Counted from the first letter of the stretch, positions 46,566 through 57,372 are shown. The stretch: 64,000 nt of DNA from Turritopsis dohrnii (GCA_027922465.2 BQMF02000027.1:1240001-1304000); one strand, 5' to 3'. Notes: a model not told the origin generated them from the sequence alone. Numbers and translations are program-made.

Positions 46566-49500
46566 ATGGCATTAAGTCAGCGTGGTATCAAAAGTTTTTT
46601 TAAGCCAGCTGGTAGTAAACGGGGAAACATAGAACGAGATGTTTCTGATTTGTTAAACAAATTAGTGCAGGATGTTGTTAATCTGCAAGGTATAAAAAAG
46701 AATACAGATGAAGTGATATCAACAACAAAAATAAATCGTTGGCAAAAAAAAATTTGCTTTTTGGGACACCTAGTGGAAAGGTAAAGAATCCCATTATTTG
46801 AAAAACTCTTTAACAGTTGTTCAATAAGCTGTGATTTTCGTAATTTTTCACGTTTTTTAGCCAATGATTGATTCAACAAAAATGAGTTGGTTGCATATCG
46901 ACGAAATTACCAAAACATTTAGTTGCTGGGTGTGTTCGATATATCCTTCTATCGCAAATACTGATAATATCGTTTTCAACGGATGCAGTAAATGGCATGC
47001 AAATTATCCATCTCGCCACGAGAGTGCTTCAAAGCACGTTGTAAGTGATCTTTAAGGCCTAGTGTGCTTTCTTATCATGAAAGTATGCTGAATGTGCGTT
47101 AGAATATTTTGCAACTATATCTATCTTTCATCATAGGCATGCATTGACAAGTACTTACGAGAAAAGTACAAAGCGAAATCAAACTTGGAGAAAAGCATTG
47201 AAGTAGCTGTTTCTTCAGATGTAGAAAAAAGAAAGTCTGAAATAGAGAAATTAATTAGAACTGCTTACCTCGTAGCCAAAGAGGGGATGCCGTTTACGAA
47301 ATACGAAAAACTATGTGAGCTTCAACAATTGAACGGTTTAAATTTTGGAAAAAATTATCTCGAAACCAAAGGCTGCAAACAATTTTTAGCTGAAGTAGCC
47401 AAAAATATGAAAATAAAACTTGGGAAAGAATTAGAAAAAAGCCGCTTTGTTACGATTTTATCAGATGGCTCCACTGATAAAGGTTTGTGAATTTAAGCAG
47501 AATTTGATAGTGATTCTTATTACCCATTATACATGTGCAGGTTTTTGTATGTTTAATCAATTCTTTCAGGAATCGTAGAAAAAGAAATTGTTTACGTACG
47601 ATACGTTTCAGATGGAGTGCCCAAAACCAAGTTTGCTTCTATAGTTTCTCCTGATTCAGTTGATGCAGCTGGTATATTTGCTGCAATTCAAGAAGCAGTG
47701 GTTTCCTTGAAAGTGTCTGACAATCAGACAAAAGATGAGTTTTTAAAGGGAAATTAAGCCTTTATCAAAAACTTTTTATATTAGCTGCAGAAAGGTCTCA
47801 TTAATCTTCTGTGACCATTAAAAATTATTTTAAATGATAACTATTCTCAGTTTTTCGTTATTTAGTATCTAACAACAAACGCCATTGCAATGCTCTGCGA
47901 TAGAAATTTTGACGTCACAGCGCGATCGCTCTTTTTGTAAGGATTACATAAACTACAATATTTTGTTTTTGTTGATGAAAGTTCTTGTGTTCTTTGTGAA
48001 ATAAAACCTTTATTAAAAAGTATTTCGTTTTAGATTTATAGCAGGTATATGTGCGTAGGTGAGTTTTTGAACAAATGTGTATATTTTAGATGTATAAAAA
48101 ATGAAATCTTCAGTATGACTGTTTTTGTTTTTCTTGAATCGTTAACGATAAACTTATTTTACATTTTGCTGTTTCTTGATGTGTTTAAGATTGTTATGTT
48201 ATGTTCGTGTTGTCTTTGTTGTTTTTCTACCGTTTCTCCTATCTTTAGAACATAGGCGTAAAAAACATGTCATCATGTGCTGCCTACGTCTGATGTTTCG
48301 GCAAATGAAATTCGCTCTGTGACGTCATGATATTTATAACGAAAGCTGTAATGGCGATTTAACTAAGTTGTTTTTTTAGCAGTTTTTTTCATTTGGAATA
48401 CCTTTTATACATAAAAAGGTGTTCCTCTAGGATAAATGAAGTATTTCATGCTCAAATTCAGAAAATAAATTTTAAGGCTTAATTTCCCTTTAAAGGATTT
48501 CTACCAGAAACTGTTGAATGTTAACTTTGATGGTGCAAGCGTTATGTCTGGTCATGTTTCTGGTGTGCAAAAGAGATTTAAAGATCACAGACAAGGTCTT
48601 ATCTATTTGCACTGTATTGCCCACAGGCTTGAACTAGCCATTCTTGACGCCATAAAATTGGTTGACCCCTATTTGGAGATGTTTGACGACACAATTAATG
48701 CCATATTTCGTTTTTACTACTTTTCACCAGTGCGTCGAAAGGAACTTTATGCAATTGCAGATTTGCTTGATAACGATTTCCGACAATTTGGTTTGTTAAA
48801 AAAGATTCGTTGGATATCAAGTCGATCAAGAGCACTTACATTGATGGAAACCGACTACGAAGTACTAGTATACGACCTGGAAAGCAAGTCTTATGGCACT
48901 GATGAAACTTCAAAGAAAGCCTTGGGTTATGTCGAATTCTTGAAAAAACCACGTTTCCTGTATTATTTACATTTTTTGCAAGATTTGGTTAAGGTTTTGA
49001 AGAGTTTATCTCTTTCATTTCAAAGGGATTCCCTGCTGCTGTGTGAAGTTCCCAGGCTGATAAACAAATGTTGTGATCAGTTGGACTCGCTTGCCATAGC
49101 TGATGGAGAAGCAATGGAGCGTCTTCGAAAGACACTATCGAAGAACGAAAATAGAGAAATTCTATACAAGGGCACCGTCCTTGAAGAGCCGGTCGGACGG
49201 AGAGCTCCAGCAGTTGAGCATACGCTTGAGGCATACAAAGCCTTTTACTCTACTGCTTTCTCTGATTTGTTGGAGTCCACCGTGACTTATATTAAAAAGA
49301 GGTTTCGCGATTTTGACGATGAACCGTTGTGTTATTTGGTGTCACTCTTTAACTATCAAGATTGGCCAAAATCTTTCGACAAAGAATTTAAACAGTGGGG
49401 TGTTACAGAAATCGAGAAATTATCCACCTACTTTTTAGAAAATAATTTCATAACAGAAGAAGAAAAGGCCCTTGCCATCCGTCAATGGTTGGTTTTTCGA

Positions 49501-49839
49501 AATCGAATAAGTAGAATGAGAAAACAACCAATTTACGAAGTTTTAACAGATTTGTTAACGGAAAATGATCCTGATATTTCCGGAATGTTGGTATTACTTA
49601 CCATCATGCTCACCTATAGTGCAAGTACAGCTGGTTGTGAAAGGGGATTTTCTGCTATGAATTTACAAAAAAACAAGTTACGCACATGCATGAACCAAGA
49701 GACACTGGAAGACCTTTTAAGAATAACAGTTGATGGTCCAAGTATTGTTGAGTTTGACCCAGAGCCTCATTATCAAACCTGGCTAAACAATACACGCGGC
49801 ACAAGACACATCCGAGGGCATGCCCAAAAGCATTCGTAA
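46566..49839 (+). pseudogene. hAT-derived zinc-finger transposase (ZNF862-like), multi-exon, disrupted
   Basis: Exons 46566-46780, 46861-47040, 47137-47482 and 47570-49839; the last is split by an insertion at 47747-48489. The protein starts 'MALSQRGIKSFFKPAG'. A TTF-type zinc finger follows ('FSCWVCSIYPS', 'GCSKWH', 'ASKHV'), then the RNase H-like core ('VTILSDGSTDKG', 'NFDGASVMSGHVSGVQKRF', 'LHCIAHRLELAILD') and a C-terminal hAT dimerisation domain ('YSASTAGCERGFSAMNLQ'). Exon 1 carries a frameshift in the A9/T5 runs at 46742-46763: its 5' and 3' halves read in different frames. The downstream 441-codon frame is intact. This could be an active-type hAT element that decayed or a domesticated host gene allele with an assembly error. 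Confidence 0.75.
47747..48489. mobile_element. TTAA-flanked MITE inserted in the hAT-derived gene
   Basis: Ends are AGGGAAATTAAGCCTT and its complement. TTAA lies on both sides (47743-47746, 48490-48493). Removing the element and one TTAA puts the flanking hAT frame back in register, which supports both the boundaries and a TTAA target. TTAA targeting is typical of piggyBac and Kolobok. No transposase ORF inside. Two TGACGTCA sites lie within it. Confidence 0.85.
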
Positions 49840-50235
49840 AATGCTGAACTTATTATTTATATTACGTTGTTGTTGTTGTTATTTTGTTTGTGTTCGGCAA
49901 AGTTATCACATTTATAAGGGGTTTACACGTAAAGATTTTTGAACAATTTTTGTTATAACCAGGTGTTTGTCGCACACTTCTCTCTCTTCAAAAAAAAACA
50001 AACTCACATTCCCACCTGTTGTAATTTGAATAGAAAAGATTTTAACGTTCTTGTAGTATCATGAAGTTGAAGAATAGTTCTTTTGTCTCTTATATATATA
50101 CACTTCTTGGTTTATTTTCAACAAAAGCTACGTACAGTTGTTACGTATTATTTGTACGTTAACGTACAAAATAATGGAAAACTTTGTACGTTAGCGAGTG
50201 CTGTCTGAAAAATATTTAGCAAGCCCTAGAGGGTG

Positions 50236-50540
50236 GCTATCCTTGTTGATAGCACTCGCCGTCCTGGTTGACGGTAGGTCACTAGTTAGGCACTATTTTG
50301 TCTTGGGCACCTGTCCTAGTTGACAGTACTCATCCATCCGGTAGATGGACCTGAGTCAGTTCACCATTGGGCGCACATCCTTGTAGATGGCGCTCCCCGT
50401 CCTAGAAGACAGCTAAGGCACTATTTTGTCTTGGGCACTTGTCCTAGTTGACAGTAGTCATCCATCCGGTAGATGGACCTGAGTCAGTTCGCCATTGGGC
50501 GCACAACCTAGTAGATGGCGCTCCCCGTCCTAGTAGACGG
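50236..50540. repeat. Array of ten mini-hairpins with covarying stems
   Basis: Ten short hairpins share a TC-(C-TNGTN)-GA centre but have different outer pairs. They are at 50236-50253, 50259-50274, 50311-50326, 50334-50348, 50376-50389, 50398-50410, 50440-50453, 50462-50476, 50504-50518 and 50525-50540. Examples: GCTATCcttgttGATAGC, CCGTCctggttGACGG, CTGTCctagttGACAG, CCATCcggtaGATGG. Eight of ten keep perfect outer pairing. Part of the array is a 128-base direct repeat (50288-50415 and 50416-50543). No ORF covers it. Confidence 0.8.
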
Positions 50541-50767
50541 CTCGTGTTAAGTTAGGAATTCCTAAGCTTGCTGGAGTGTCCTCTCCTGATATCCCTCAAA
50601 TCGCCCAATCTAGCATTGTGCTTGTGTATTCAGAAGCCCCGGCCAGTTAATAGGTTTTTATTGCAGTAATTTACAAATCAAGTTCATCATCTATAATAAA
50701 ACCGAAAGTGTTTCATTCAAAGTCAATGTTATCATGTTCCCACTCTGATTTTTCGTTGCCCCCATAG

Positions 50768-50920
50768 TCTTGCTTGTTGACGAAATCATCTAAAACATCT
50801 GATCCGGACAAGAAAAGAATTGGAATTAAAGACATCAGAACCTTTTTCTCACCAGTTCAGAGAGAGCCAGCAAAAAAAGACAAGGGTCAGAAGAGACCAG
50901 CAATCATTAGTACTGATTGA
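50768..50920 (+). CDS. Possible terminal exon of an unidentified gene
   Basis: A strong acceptor (pyrimidine-rich, ending CCCCCATAG at 50767) precedes 50 open codons ending TGA 50918-50920. The peptide includes 'GIKDIRTFFSPVQREP' and a lysine-rich tail. The I-x-x-FF core resembles a PCNA-binding PIP box, though the leading Gln is absent. No upstream exon was found, so this may be a relic or part of a transposon ORF. Confidence 0.3.
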   Translation, partial: SCLLTKSSKTSDPDKKRIGIKDIRTFFSPVQREPAKKDKGQKRPAIISTD

Positions 50921-51753
50921 TACAAAATGAAATAATGATGTGCAATGTTAAAATTCTAGCATTTTATACCTTTTAATTCCTTTTTTAAAAAAAATTGTCA
51001 GTTTATGAAAATAATCAAATTCAGCGGGAATTAATTTTGGCGGACGAGCATTTAAATCAAATTTGGCGGGAATTAATTTTTGGCGGGAAGAGATATTGGT
51101 GGATTTTGGTGGTATTTGAACAATTTCTTCCCTTAAGACAGTTTATTTGACCATTAAAAGCTTAACGCTCTGTTGAACTAAAGAAATTTGCATTTTCCAG
51201 TCGGTAGACATGTTTTCAATTTGCAATTCTTATATCATTGGAAAGCTGGCAAACTTTCCTATCCAACGGTGTGAAAAAAACCCCAAGAGCTTGGATAGTA
51301 CGAAAACATAATCATCTTAACCTTCGTTATTGACTAAACAAAAACATGGAAAATTTTGAACATGAAACAAAAGATACCAAAAGAGACTACCTATGGTATA
51401 CCTTCAGTGTTATCAATAAAAATACATTTACAAGTTAGAAACAGTATCCACCTATACTCACTTTTGCTATATTTTGTGAGGAATAATAAATTGTCTATTT
51501 TAATCAGTCAATTTCGTTACTGTTACTTTATAAAGACAGGTTTACCTTAATTAAGGAGGCTGTGTTAAATTTACGTGGAGAATTTTTGGCATAGCCTTCC
51601 TTTTGTAGATATTTTATCAGATCAGTTTTCTGATTAATGAATTCATTCCATCTGCATTTCAATTTGTATTTTATCTATGTTGTCAAATTGTTATTGTGAG
51701 AATAAATGTTTTTACTGTTGCAGGCTAAAGCAAAATTTAAAAGAAATTCCAAC

Positions 51754-52903
51754 ATGAAACAAGTAGTGCTGGAGCGCTTCAAAATGGTGTCATTCTTTTG
51801 CTACCTGGCATCCGTTATATCTGTTGCTGCAAGCTGTGCTGGAAGTGAATGGTACAAGATAGGAAAGTCATCATTTGGTTTATGGAATGATACATCACAT
51901 GAAGGCTGGTTGGATTGTTGTCGTATATTTGTTGTCATAGCCTGCATTGCTTCTCCCATTGGAATGGTCTTACTGCTGATTTCAAAAACATTTTTATCAG
52001 CGGTAGTTTCCATGGTAGCATCAGTGTGCATGTTCATTGGAATGGGTGTGTTTACAGACAAGACATTTGCTACGAAAGATCTCTCTTATGCATGGTCATA
52101 CAATGTGGGCTGGTTGGCCAGTGTTGCATTATTTCTGGCCGCATTCAATGCTGCCATGGGTAAGTGTTTTTTTTTTTTGACTAACATTTCTATTTGTTTT
52201 TGTATATTGAGGCACAAGGTAACATTCTTTCTTTCATTTTGTCACCTTTATAAGACTTCTCGAGTTGTAAAGGATTTACGATTGTGTTATAGGGGTGAAG
52301 AACCTTATTGAAAAGCTGCTCAGGAAGTCAAATTATATTGTTTTGGGTGGAGGCTCCATTCTTGTTCTGTTTACTGCACTTGCAATTTTCAGTAACAACT
52401 GGTTCGAATCAGGAACTGCCAACTCTGGCTTGTGGTTGATGTGCTTAACTTCCATATTAACAGGCAGGTCCGCATGTCGTTCAATAAAATTTAAAGATAT
52501 AAGCCCAGTGACTGGCCAAGTTTACGAATACACCCCACAATGGTTAGGTGTCTCACAGGCATTCGCTGGATTGTCGTTCGGTTTTGTTGTTGGCGCTGTC
52601 ATCGCAGCAGTTATACGTCTCAAATTCACTCGAATGAAGAGTTTTATTGCACCGGTTTTTATCACGACTGGTGGTCTATGTCTCCTAATTTCTACCTCCT
52701 GCTACACACATTTTTTAAGTAAAGAAATAAAAAAATCTGTTGGTGGCAACAAATTTGGCTGGAGTTACATGCTCGCTTGGATCTCTGTTTTCATATCCTT
52801 GGTAACAGGTGTAATTGGACTTGTAGGTCTGGTTCTACCAACAAGAGATTGGACAGAAGATAACGGACCTTCGTTTCAGCCATTTGCTGATGAAGATGCA
52901 TAG
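51754..52903 (+). CDS. Eight-TM protein with two claudin-like halves
   Basis: Exons 51754-52159 and 52293-52903 join at a GT-AG intron within a Gly codon and give 338 residues. A 5' untranslated exon is likely: a clean acceptor ends at 51723, 30 bases before the ATG. The first half has four hydrophobic segments (about 11-30, 57-77, 80-100, 114-133) and after the first one 'W...GLW...CC' (Trp33, GLW 42-44, Cys55). The second half repeats the plan: hydrophobic segment, 'NNWFESGTANSGLWLMC' with a later Cys, then three more segments. W-GLW-C-C is the signature of the claudin/PMP22/EMP/CACNG superfamily, whose members have four TM helices. The protein ends in an acidic tail, 'FQPFADEDA', without a PDZ ligand. 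Both reading frames are intact. I do not recognise a named orthologue. Confidence 0.75.
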
Positions 52904-53320
52904 AATTATCATTGGTAGAAAAATGATAATCTATTGTATCAAATTCTGAATACTAATGGGTCAGCATTTATTTTTTTGCATAAGAAGTACAATTTTGTTT
53001 TTTCAACTGACCACATAAAACATGGGTTTACATCACATATAAGACAGTATTTTTTATCTCGAGGAACTGATTTTTTGTTTGTACTTGAGTAAACCTATCA
53101 TAATATCTTCACTAGTTGTATATTTAAGATGTAAAGTTTGTTCACTAAAAAAAATATTTCAAACCTATCATGCAACGCCTTTCTGAGGCGTGTTAATTAA
53201 ATGCATGTTCAATACGAAAACAGAGCTTTTATTCTATAATCCAGAGATAATCTTATGCTTGACACCTTATTTAATAACATTGATGTTATAATCATATTCA
53301 TAAATTTCATAATAAGAGTA

Positions 53321-53776
53321 CACGCTTTTCTTTTTATAAGAACAATTTTATAAGAACACGAGCCTCAGATTTGGCCAAAAAATAAGAACAAAATAAGAAC
53401 AACCTGAGGCTCAAATCAATGTTCCAAAAATTAAGAACAGTGTGAGCCTCAATTTTCTTGTAGAATAAGAACAATTCATGATGTGAATTCTCTCACTGGT
53501 AAATGGTTAAGAAGTTTTGTTATTTTTTCACCTTCAATAAATGTGCGAATGAGTTATTACCGAACTGCAACCATCCTTTTTATCAGTTGCTTTAAAAAAG
53601 ATTTATTCTTATTTTACTGGAAGTTCCATAAATAAGAACAAAATAAGGCTAAAATTTGAAACTGTGTTCTAAAAGATAAGAACAAAATAAGAACAATTCA
53701 GGCTGAAAAAGGCTAAAAAAATAAGAACAGCCAGCCTCAGGTCAGATTTTACTGGTTCTTATAAAAAAAAAGCGTG
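53321..53776. mobile_element. MITE, family C (CACGC...GCGTG termini, AAGAACA repeats)
   Basis: Flanked by TA. Ends are CACGCTTTTCTTTTTATAAG and CTTATAAAAAAAAAGCGTG. The interior contains eight or more AATAAGAACA steps and GAGGCTC / GAGCCTC pairs. The terminal ~20 bases match family B (6901, 10541, 15707), but the interiors differ. Confidence 0.8.
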
Positions 53777-54159
53777 TATATTGTATATTGTAATGCTTTT
53801 AAATGAATTGATATCTCGTAAGTCTTTACTGTGTATGAAATAGGAACACTTGCCATGTATACTAGCTTGCCATCGTAATGTTTTCAATATGTTATATACA
53901 CGCCCTTCTAAACTTGATTTTGTAATTCGTAGCGAATTTCTCAACGAATTAAAATAGTAAAGGGCTTTCTTATGAAAACAGAAGTCGTGAAATTGTCAGG
54001 TATTTTCACCGTATTTAAAAAGTTCTTTGAATCTTCATATATCTTCAGGAACAGCCAACTTACATTCATTAAAGTTAGATAAAGACGAGTGTTTCTTTGT
54101 AAATAACGCGTTACGACAATCACCTCTTTATCTACAAAGTTGTATGTATTGATATTATA

Positions 54160-54568
54160 GGGACCTTACGAAACTACGACGGCAACGTGGACGACGACGT
54201 GAGGCAAACAAAAGATTCACTTTACTCCATAGATTTGCTTTAGAATGGAAGTCGTTTCACACTATACTATTGGGAAATGTTTTTAATTTTACTAATATCA
54301 TTACTAGATTTGCACGTTTTACACACAACGTGAAAAGTAATATTTTGAAGTCGTACTGAAAACGAAGACGTGAGAATAGCAGTACTTCCGATAAATTTTC
54401 CTTGGTTCCTTCATGATTCTGTCTCTCAAAGTTCAAAAAACAAACTTCAAAGGCATTATAAAGAAACTTCTTAACCCAAGTGTATAGTTTCTGTTCTTTT
54501 GAGATTCATTGAAGATGAATATCTTGTACGTCGTCGTCCACGTTGCCGTCGTACTTTCGTAAGGTCCC
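54160..54568. mobile_element. MITE with ~45-base TIRs, TA flanked
   Basis: Starts GGGACCTTACGAAACTACGA and ends with its complement, TA on both sides (54158-54159, 54569-54570). The arms continue through 'CGGCAACGTGGACGACGACG'. 409 bases, no ORF. TA target suggests a mariner-type mobiliser. Confidence 0.85.
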
Positions 54569-54587
54569 TAATATGAACATGGATGCA

Positions 54588-54731
54588 AGATAGGCTTTTC
54601 TTCAAGAAAAAACGATTTTTTTTATTGCTTTTTTCAAATTACTATCGGATGTTAATTTTTTTTATAATTCCAAAAAGACAATGTATATTAATTTTTGATC
54701 GAAAGTATCGTACGTTGAGCCTATCTTCTAT
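54588..54731. mobile_element. Short inverted-repeat element
   Basis: AAGATAGGCT at the left is matched by AGCCTATCTT at the right, with an AT-rich centre of about 125 bases. Too little sequence to assign a class. Confidence 0.45.
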
Positions 54732-54734
54732 CCT

Positions 54735-54835
54735 TAAGGCATTGGGACCATGATGAACCATTTTCATGAGCATTTTTATAATATGCTTATATTATAATGC
54801 TGTTGCATTCTGCATCGTGGTTCCAAGGCCTTAGA
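54735..54835. repeat. ~100-base imperfect hairpin
   Basis: 'AAGGCATTGGGACCATGATG' pairs with 'CATCGTGGTTCCAAGGCCTT', with AT-rich inner pairing. Could be a tiny MITE or a precursor-like hairpin. Confidence 0.55.
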
Positions 54836-55232
54836 ATCTCTTCTTTTAAATTCTTCCATAAATGTAATAATTTTTATATCAATACAGATCATATATACCC
54901 CTCAGTTTGCCCTTCTTTAAGCCCGTTGACCTTAGCGCAATAGATCCAACAATATGAAGTACAGTTTCTAGTGATAGGGTTCCTTTAGCTAAGAGAGGAC
55001 CTGAGGAAACTCGGGGTTTTAACTAAAAGCCAGAGAAAACTCAGGGAATTTTGTGGTTAGAAATATTGTCATGGAAATCTTGACTGTTCCATTCTTCTTG
55101 GTTATGTTCCATAGGGATGCCTTTAAGTTTACCCATGATTTAAGGATGACGTTCAAATCATGAAAAACTAGCGCACTCCGAGAATCCGATCTTTAATCGG
55201 GGAAGTCTTCAGGGCAATTGAGTAACTCAACC

Positions 55233-55315
55233 TCGAACCCAGGGTCTCTTGCCTTTTCAAAATACGGATATTCCTTAATTCAGTAGCGTTCGCCAGGGTC
55301 TTCTTCGCCGCCAAT
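55233..55315 (-). repeat. Dispersed repeat shared with 17510-17592
   Basis: 'CTCGAACCCAGGGTCTCTTG' and 'GCCAGGGTCTTCTTCGCCGC' match segments at 17.5 kb. See that entry. Confidence 0.6.
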
Positions 55316-56294
55316 CCAGCTGTGGTCCAAAATGACTTTTATTTGATCAAATTCGAAATCAACACTACTATATTCTATCGCGGGTTGAGCTTCGAAAACT
55401 TACGTTCACAACACGAGGATGGCGACTTAAAAGTAAAACTAAGATATTCAGTTGAAACTCTATTTCGCACTGATTGCCCGCGACGTACTGTTTAAAAAAT
55501 GACATACCAAAAAGGAACTTTCAGCCAATGGAAACTACTGCCCCTACCATATAGCTGCCGGATTTAAAACGCATTAAAAATTTTCAAGGATCGACAACGA
55601 AAAGAAGGGACAATATTGCTGTTTTGGTGTTTATATTAATATTTCAAACGGTACACACAAAAATGAAACTAACAATAAATAATGATCTGTACAAGTTACG
55701 TTACTCTATATTAGGCTATGTACAAGATCTGTTAAAAATAAACTAGTATAAAGTTCATAACTTTTTTAATTCGAAGCAAATGTAAACATACTCTTACACT
55801 AGCAGGGGAACTGGTTTGATATAAAGGCAAAGTGATTGGTAACTCAACAACACAATATTTCCAAATAAAGGTCTTCAGTAAATGGACAAGGGATTACAGC
55901 AATTTTTCCAAAATAGTATTGGTAGCAGTTGATTAGAAAATGACTTCGCTCGACTACTTTTATGGAGTCGATAAACCAGCCAGATTTTTTAAAATCTAAA
56001 CTCCGTCCCGCCCGCCCCCGTCAGTTTCAATGTCCCGAAAAATTATCAAGCAAATGTTCAAATTCGTTTGTGTGAAGCTGACGCGATATAGCAAGGTGAA
56101 TTACAAAGTAGTTGATGACTCATGCATGGTTCTTACAGAAGATTGTTTCTTTTGAGTCATGGCAGTAACGCGGAGTTTCAGGTCAGGATCTGTAAAATAT
56201 TCTATAAAAGAATTTCATATTTTTCTTGCAACAAAACTTATTGAAAACATAATAAATAAATTTTATACTATATACTCTTTTGTGCTTAATTTTA

Positions 56295-56298
56295 GGGG

Positions 56299-56332
<34 letters not shown>
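56295..56332. repeat. Poly-G tract
   Basis: Six G, one A, then 31 consecutive G. Strong G-quadruplex potential on this strand, in the gene region of the RIIa protein. Length is unreliable in most assemblies. Confidence 0.9.
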
Positions 56333-56333
<1 letters not shown>

Positions 56334-56408
56334 CAAATTGCATTTTTTCAAATTTTTACTCTATGGTTATTTCCGAGTGACAAAGTGGAAATAAAAGCCT
56401 AAACTTAC

Positions 56409-57372
56409 GTGCAGCAAACTCACGGATGTTTTCTGGTCGCTTCTTGCAAACATCACTATATAGAAATAAATTTATTGAGTAAAACAATAATGCATAATAT
56501 ATAAGTAATACTGGTTGATAAAAAGATTCAATTGCAGAGGTTCCAGATTCCAATCCACTTTAAAAATACAAGAACCACAAAGCCTGTATATAAGTGGCTG
56601 TTCCCCTGAGACTGGCCAGCCATGTTGGTCATGTGACCTTACTTTTCACTTTTTTTCTTTACATTTTACATTCTTTATGGCAGTTTGATTTTAGTTTGCA
56701 ATTGCTCTGAAACATTCCAACACGATATGTCCATATAAATGCTTCAGGGTTGGATGGTGTTTGTGGAAATAACAATTCCCTGTAGTTTCTGGAAGAGAAT
56801 ACAAAAAAAACCCAGACCTTACGAAACTTTGAATAAGACATTCCACTTCAGGGTGATCTCGTAAATATTTCTCATTGCCAATACGTGTTTTTACCTAAAC
56901 ATGAAGCCTCAAATTTACTACACAAATTTCTTTACAATAAAGAAGAAACCTAACCCTAACGTTGCCTGAAAAGATTTATGGCAAAATAAAATGTAAATAT
57001 AATTACATATATATTCATATAATTATATCTTTTAGTTTTTCTTTGATCCTTTCAACATACGAAATCAATACTTAATTTTAGTATATAATAATAAGTTCAA
57101 CAAATTATCAACAAACCATTGCAATAATAACAAATACATTATTATCGACGTTGACCATGGTTCAGAATACTGTCACCTTTGACTAAATGCATTTAGCATA
57201 GGTTACTCGTCAGGATTGATGTGGAAAAGGTGGTGATATACGTAAACATCAACAACATCACAACCACTGCTAACAAAAAAACAGCATTTACCTTGAAATC
57301 ATTTAGTTTGGATTGCTGGACATCTGTCAATGCTCCAAAATCGTTTATTTCAGTCGCCCTTTTGTCATCCAT
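56409..57372 (-). CDS. RIIa-domain protein, RIIAD1-like (3' end unresolved)
   Basis: Exons in transcript order: 57292-57372 (ATG at 57370-57372), 56818-56894, 56409-56455. Together: 'TDVQQSKLNDFK', 'KTRIGNEKYLRDHPEVECL', 'DVCKKRPENIREFAA'. This is the RIIa dimerisation/docking fold, and the short size plus 'R-iNEKYLR-H-EVE' text matches RIIAD1. Such domains dock amphipathic helices of A-kinase anchoring proteins, commonly in cilia and sperm tails. Phase continuity requires the exon 2 donor at GTCTGG (56817-56812) rather than the nearby better-looking GTAAGG, which would create a stop. The final exon, expected to encode ~25 residues, was not found with confidence. Confidence 0.7.

Noticed and set aside
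50236..50543. CRISPR array interpretation of the repeats at 50.2-50.5 kb
   Set aside because: Repeats are imperfect hairpins of 14-18 bases without constant repeat/spacer lengths, and the surroundings are eukaryotic.
56040..56120. Candidate last exon of the RIIa gene ('INYFVIHLA')
   Set aside because: Phase fits, but the acceptor lacks a pyrimidine tract and the peptide does not resemble the family's C-terminus.
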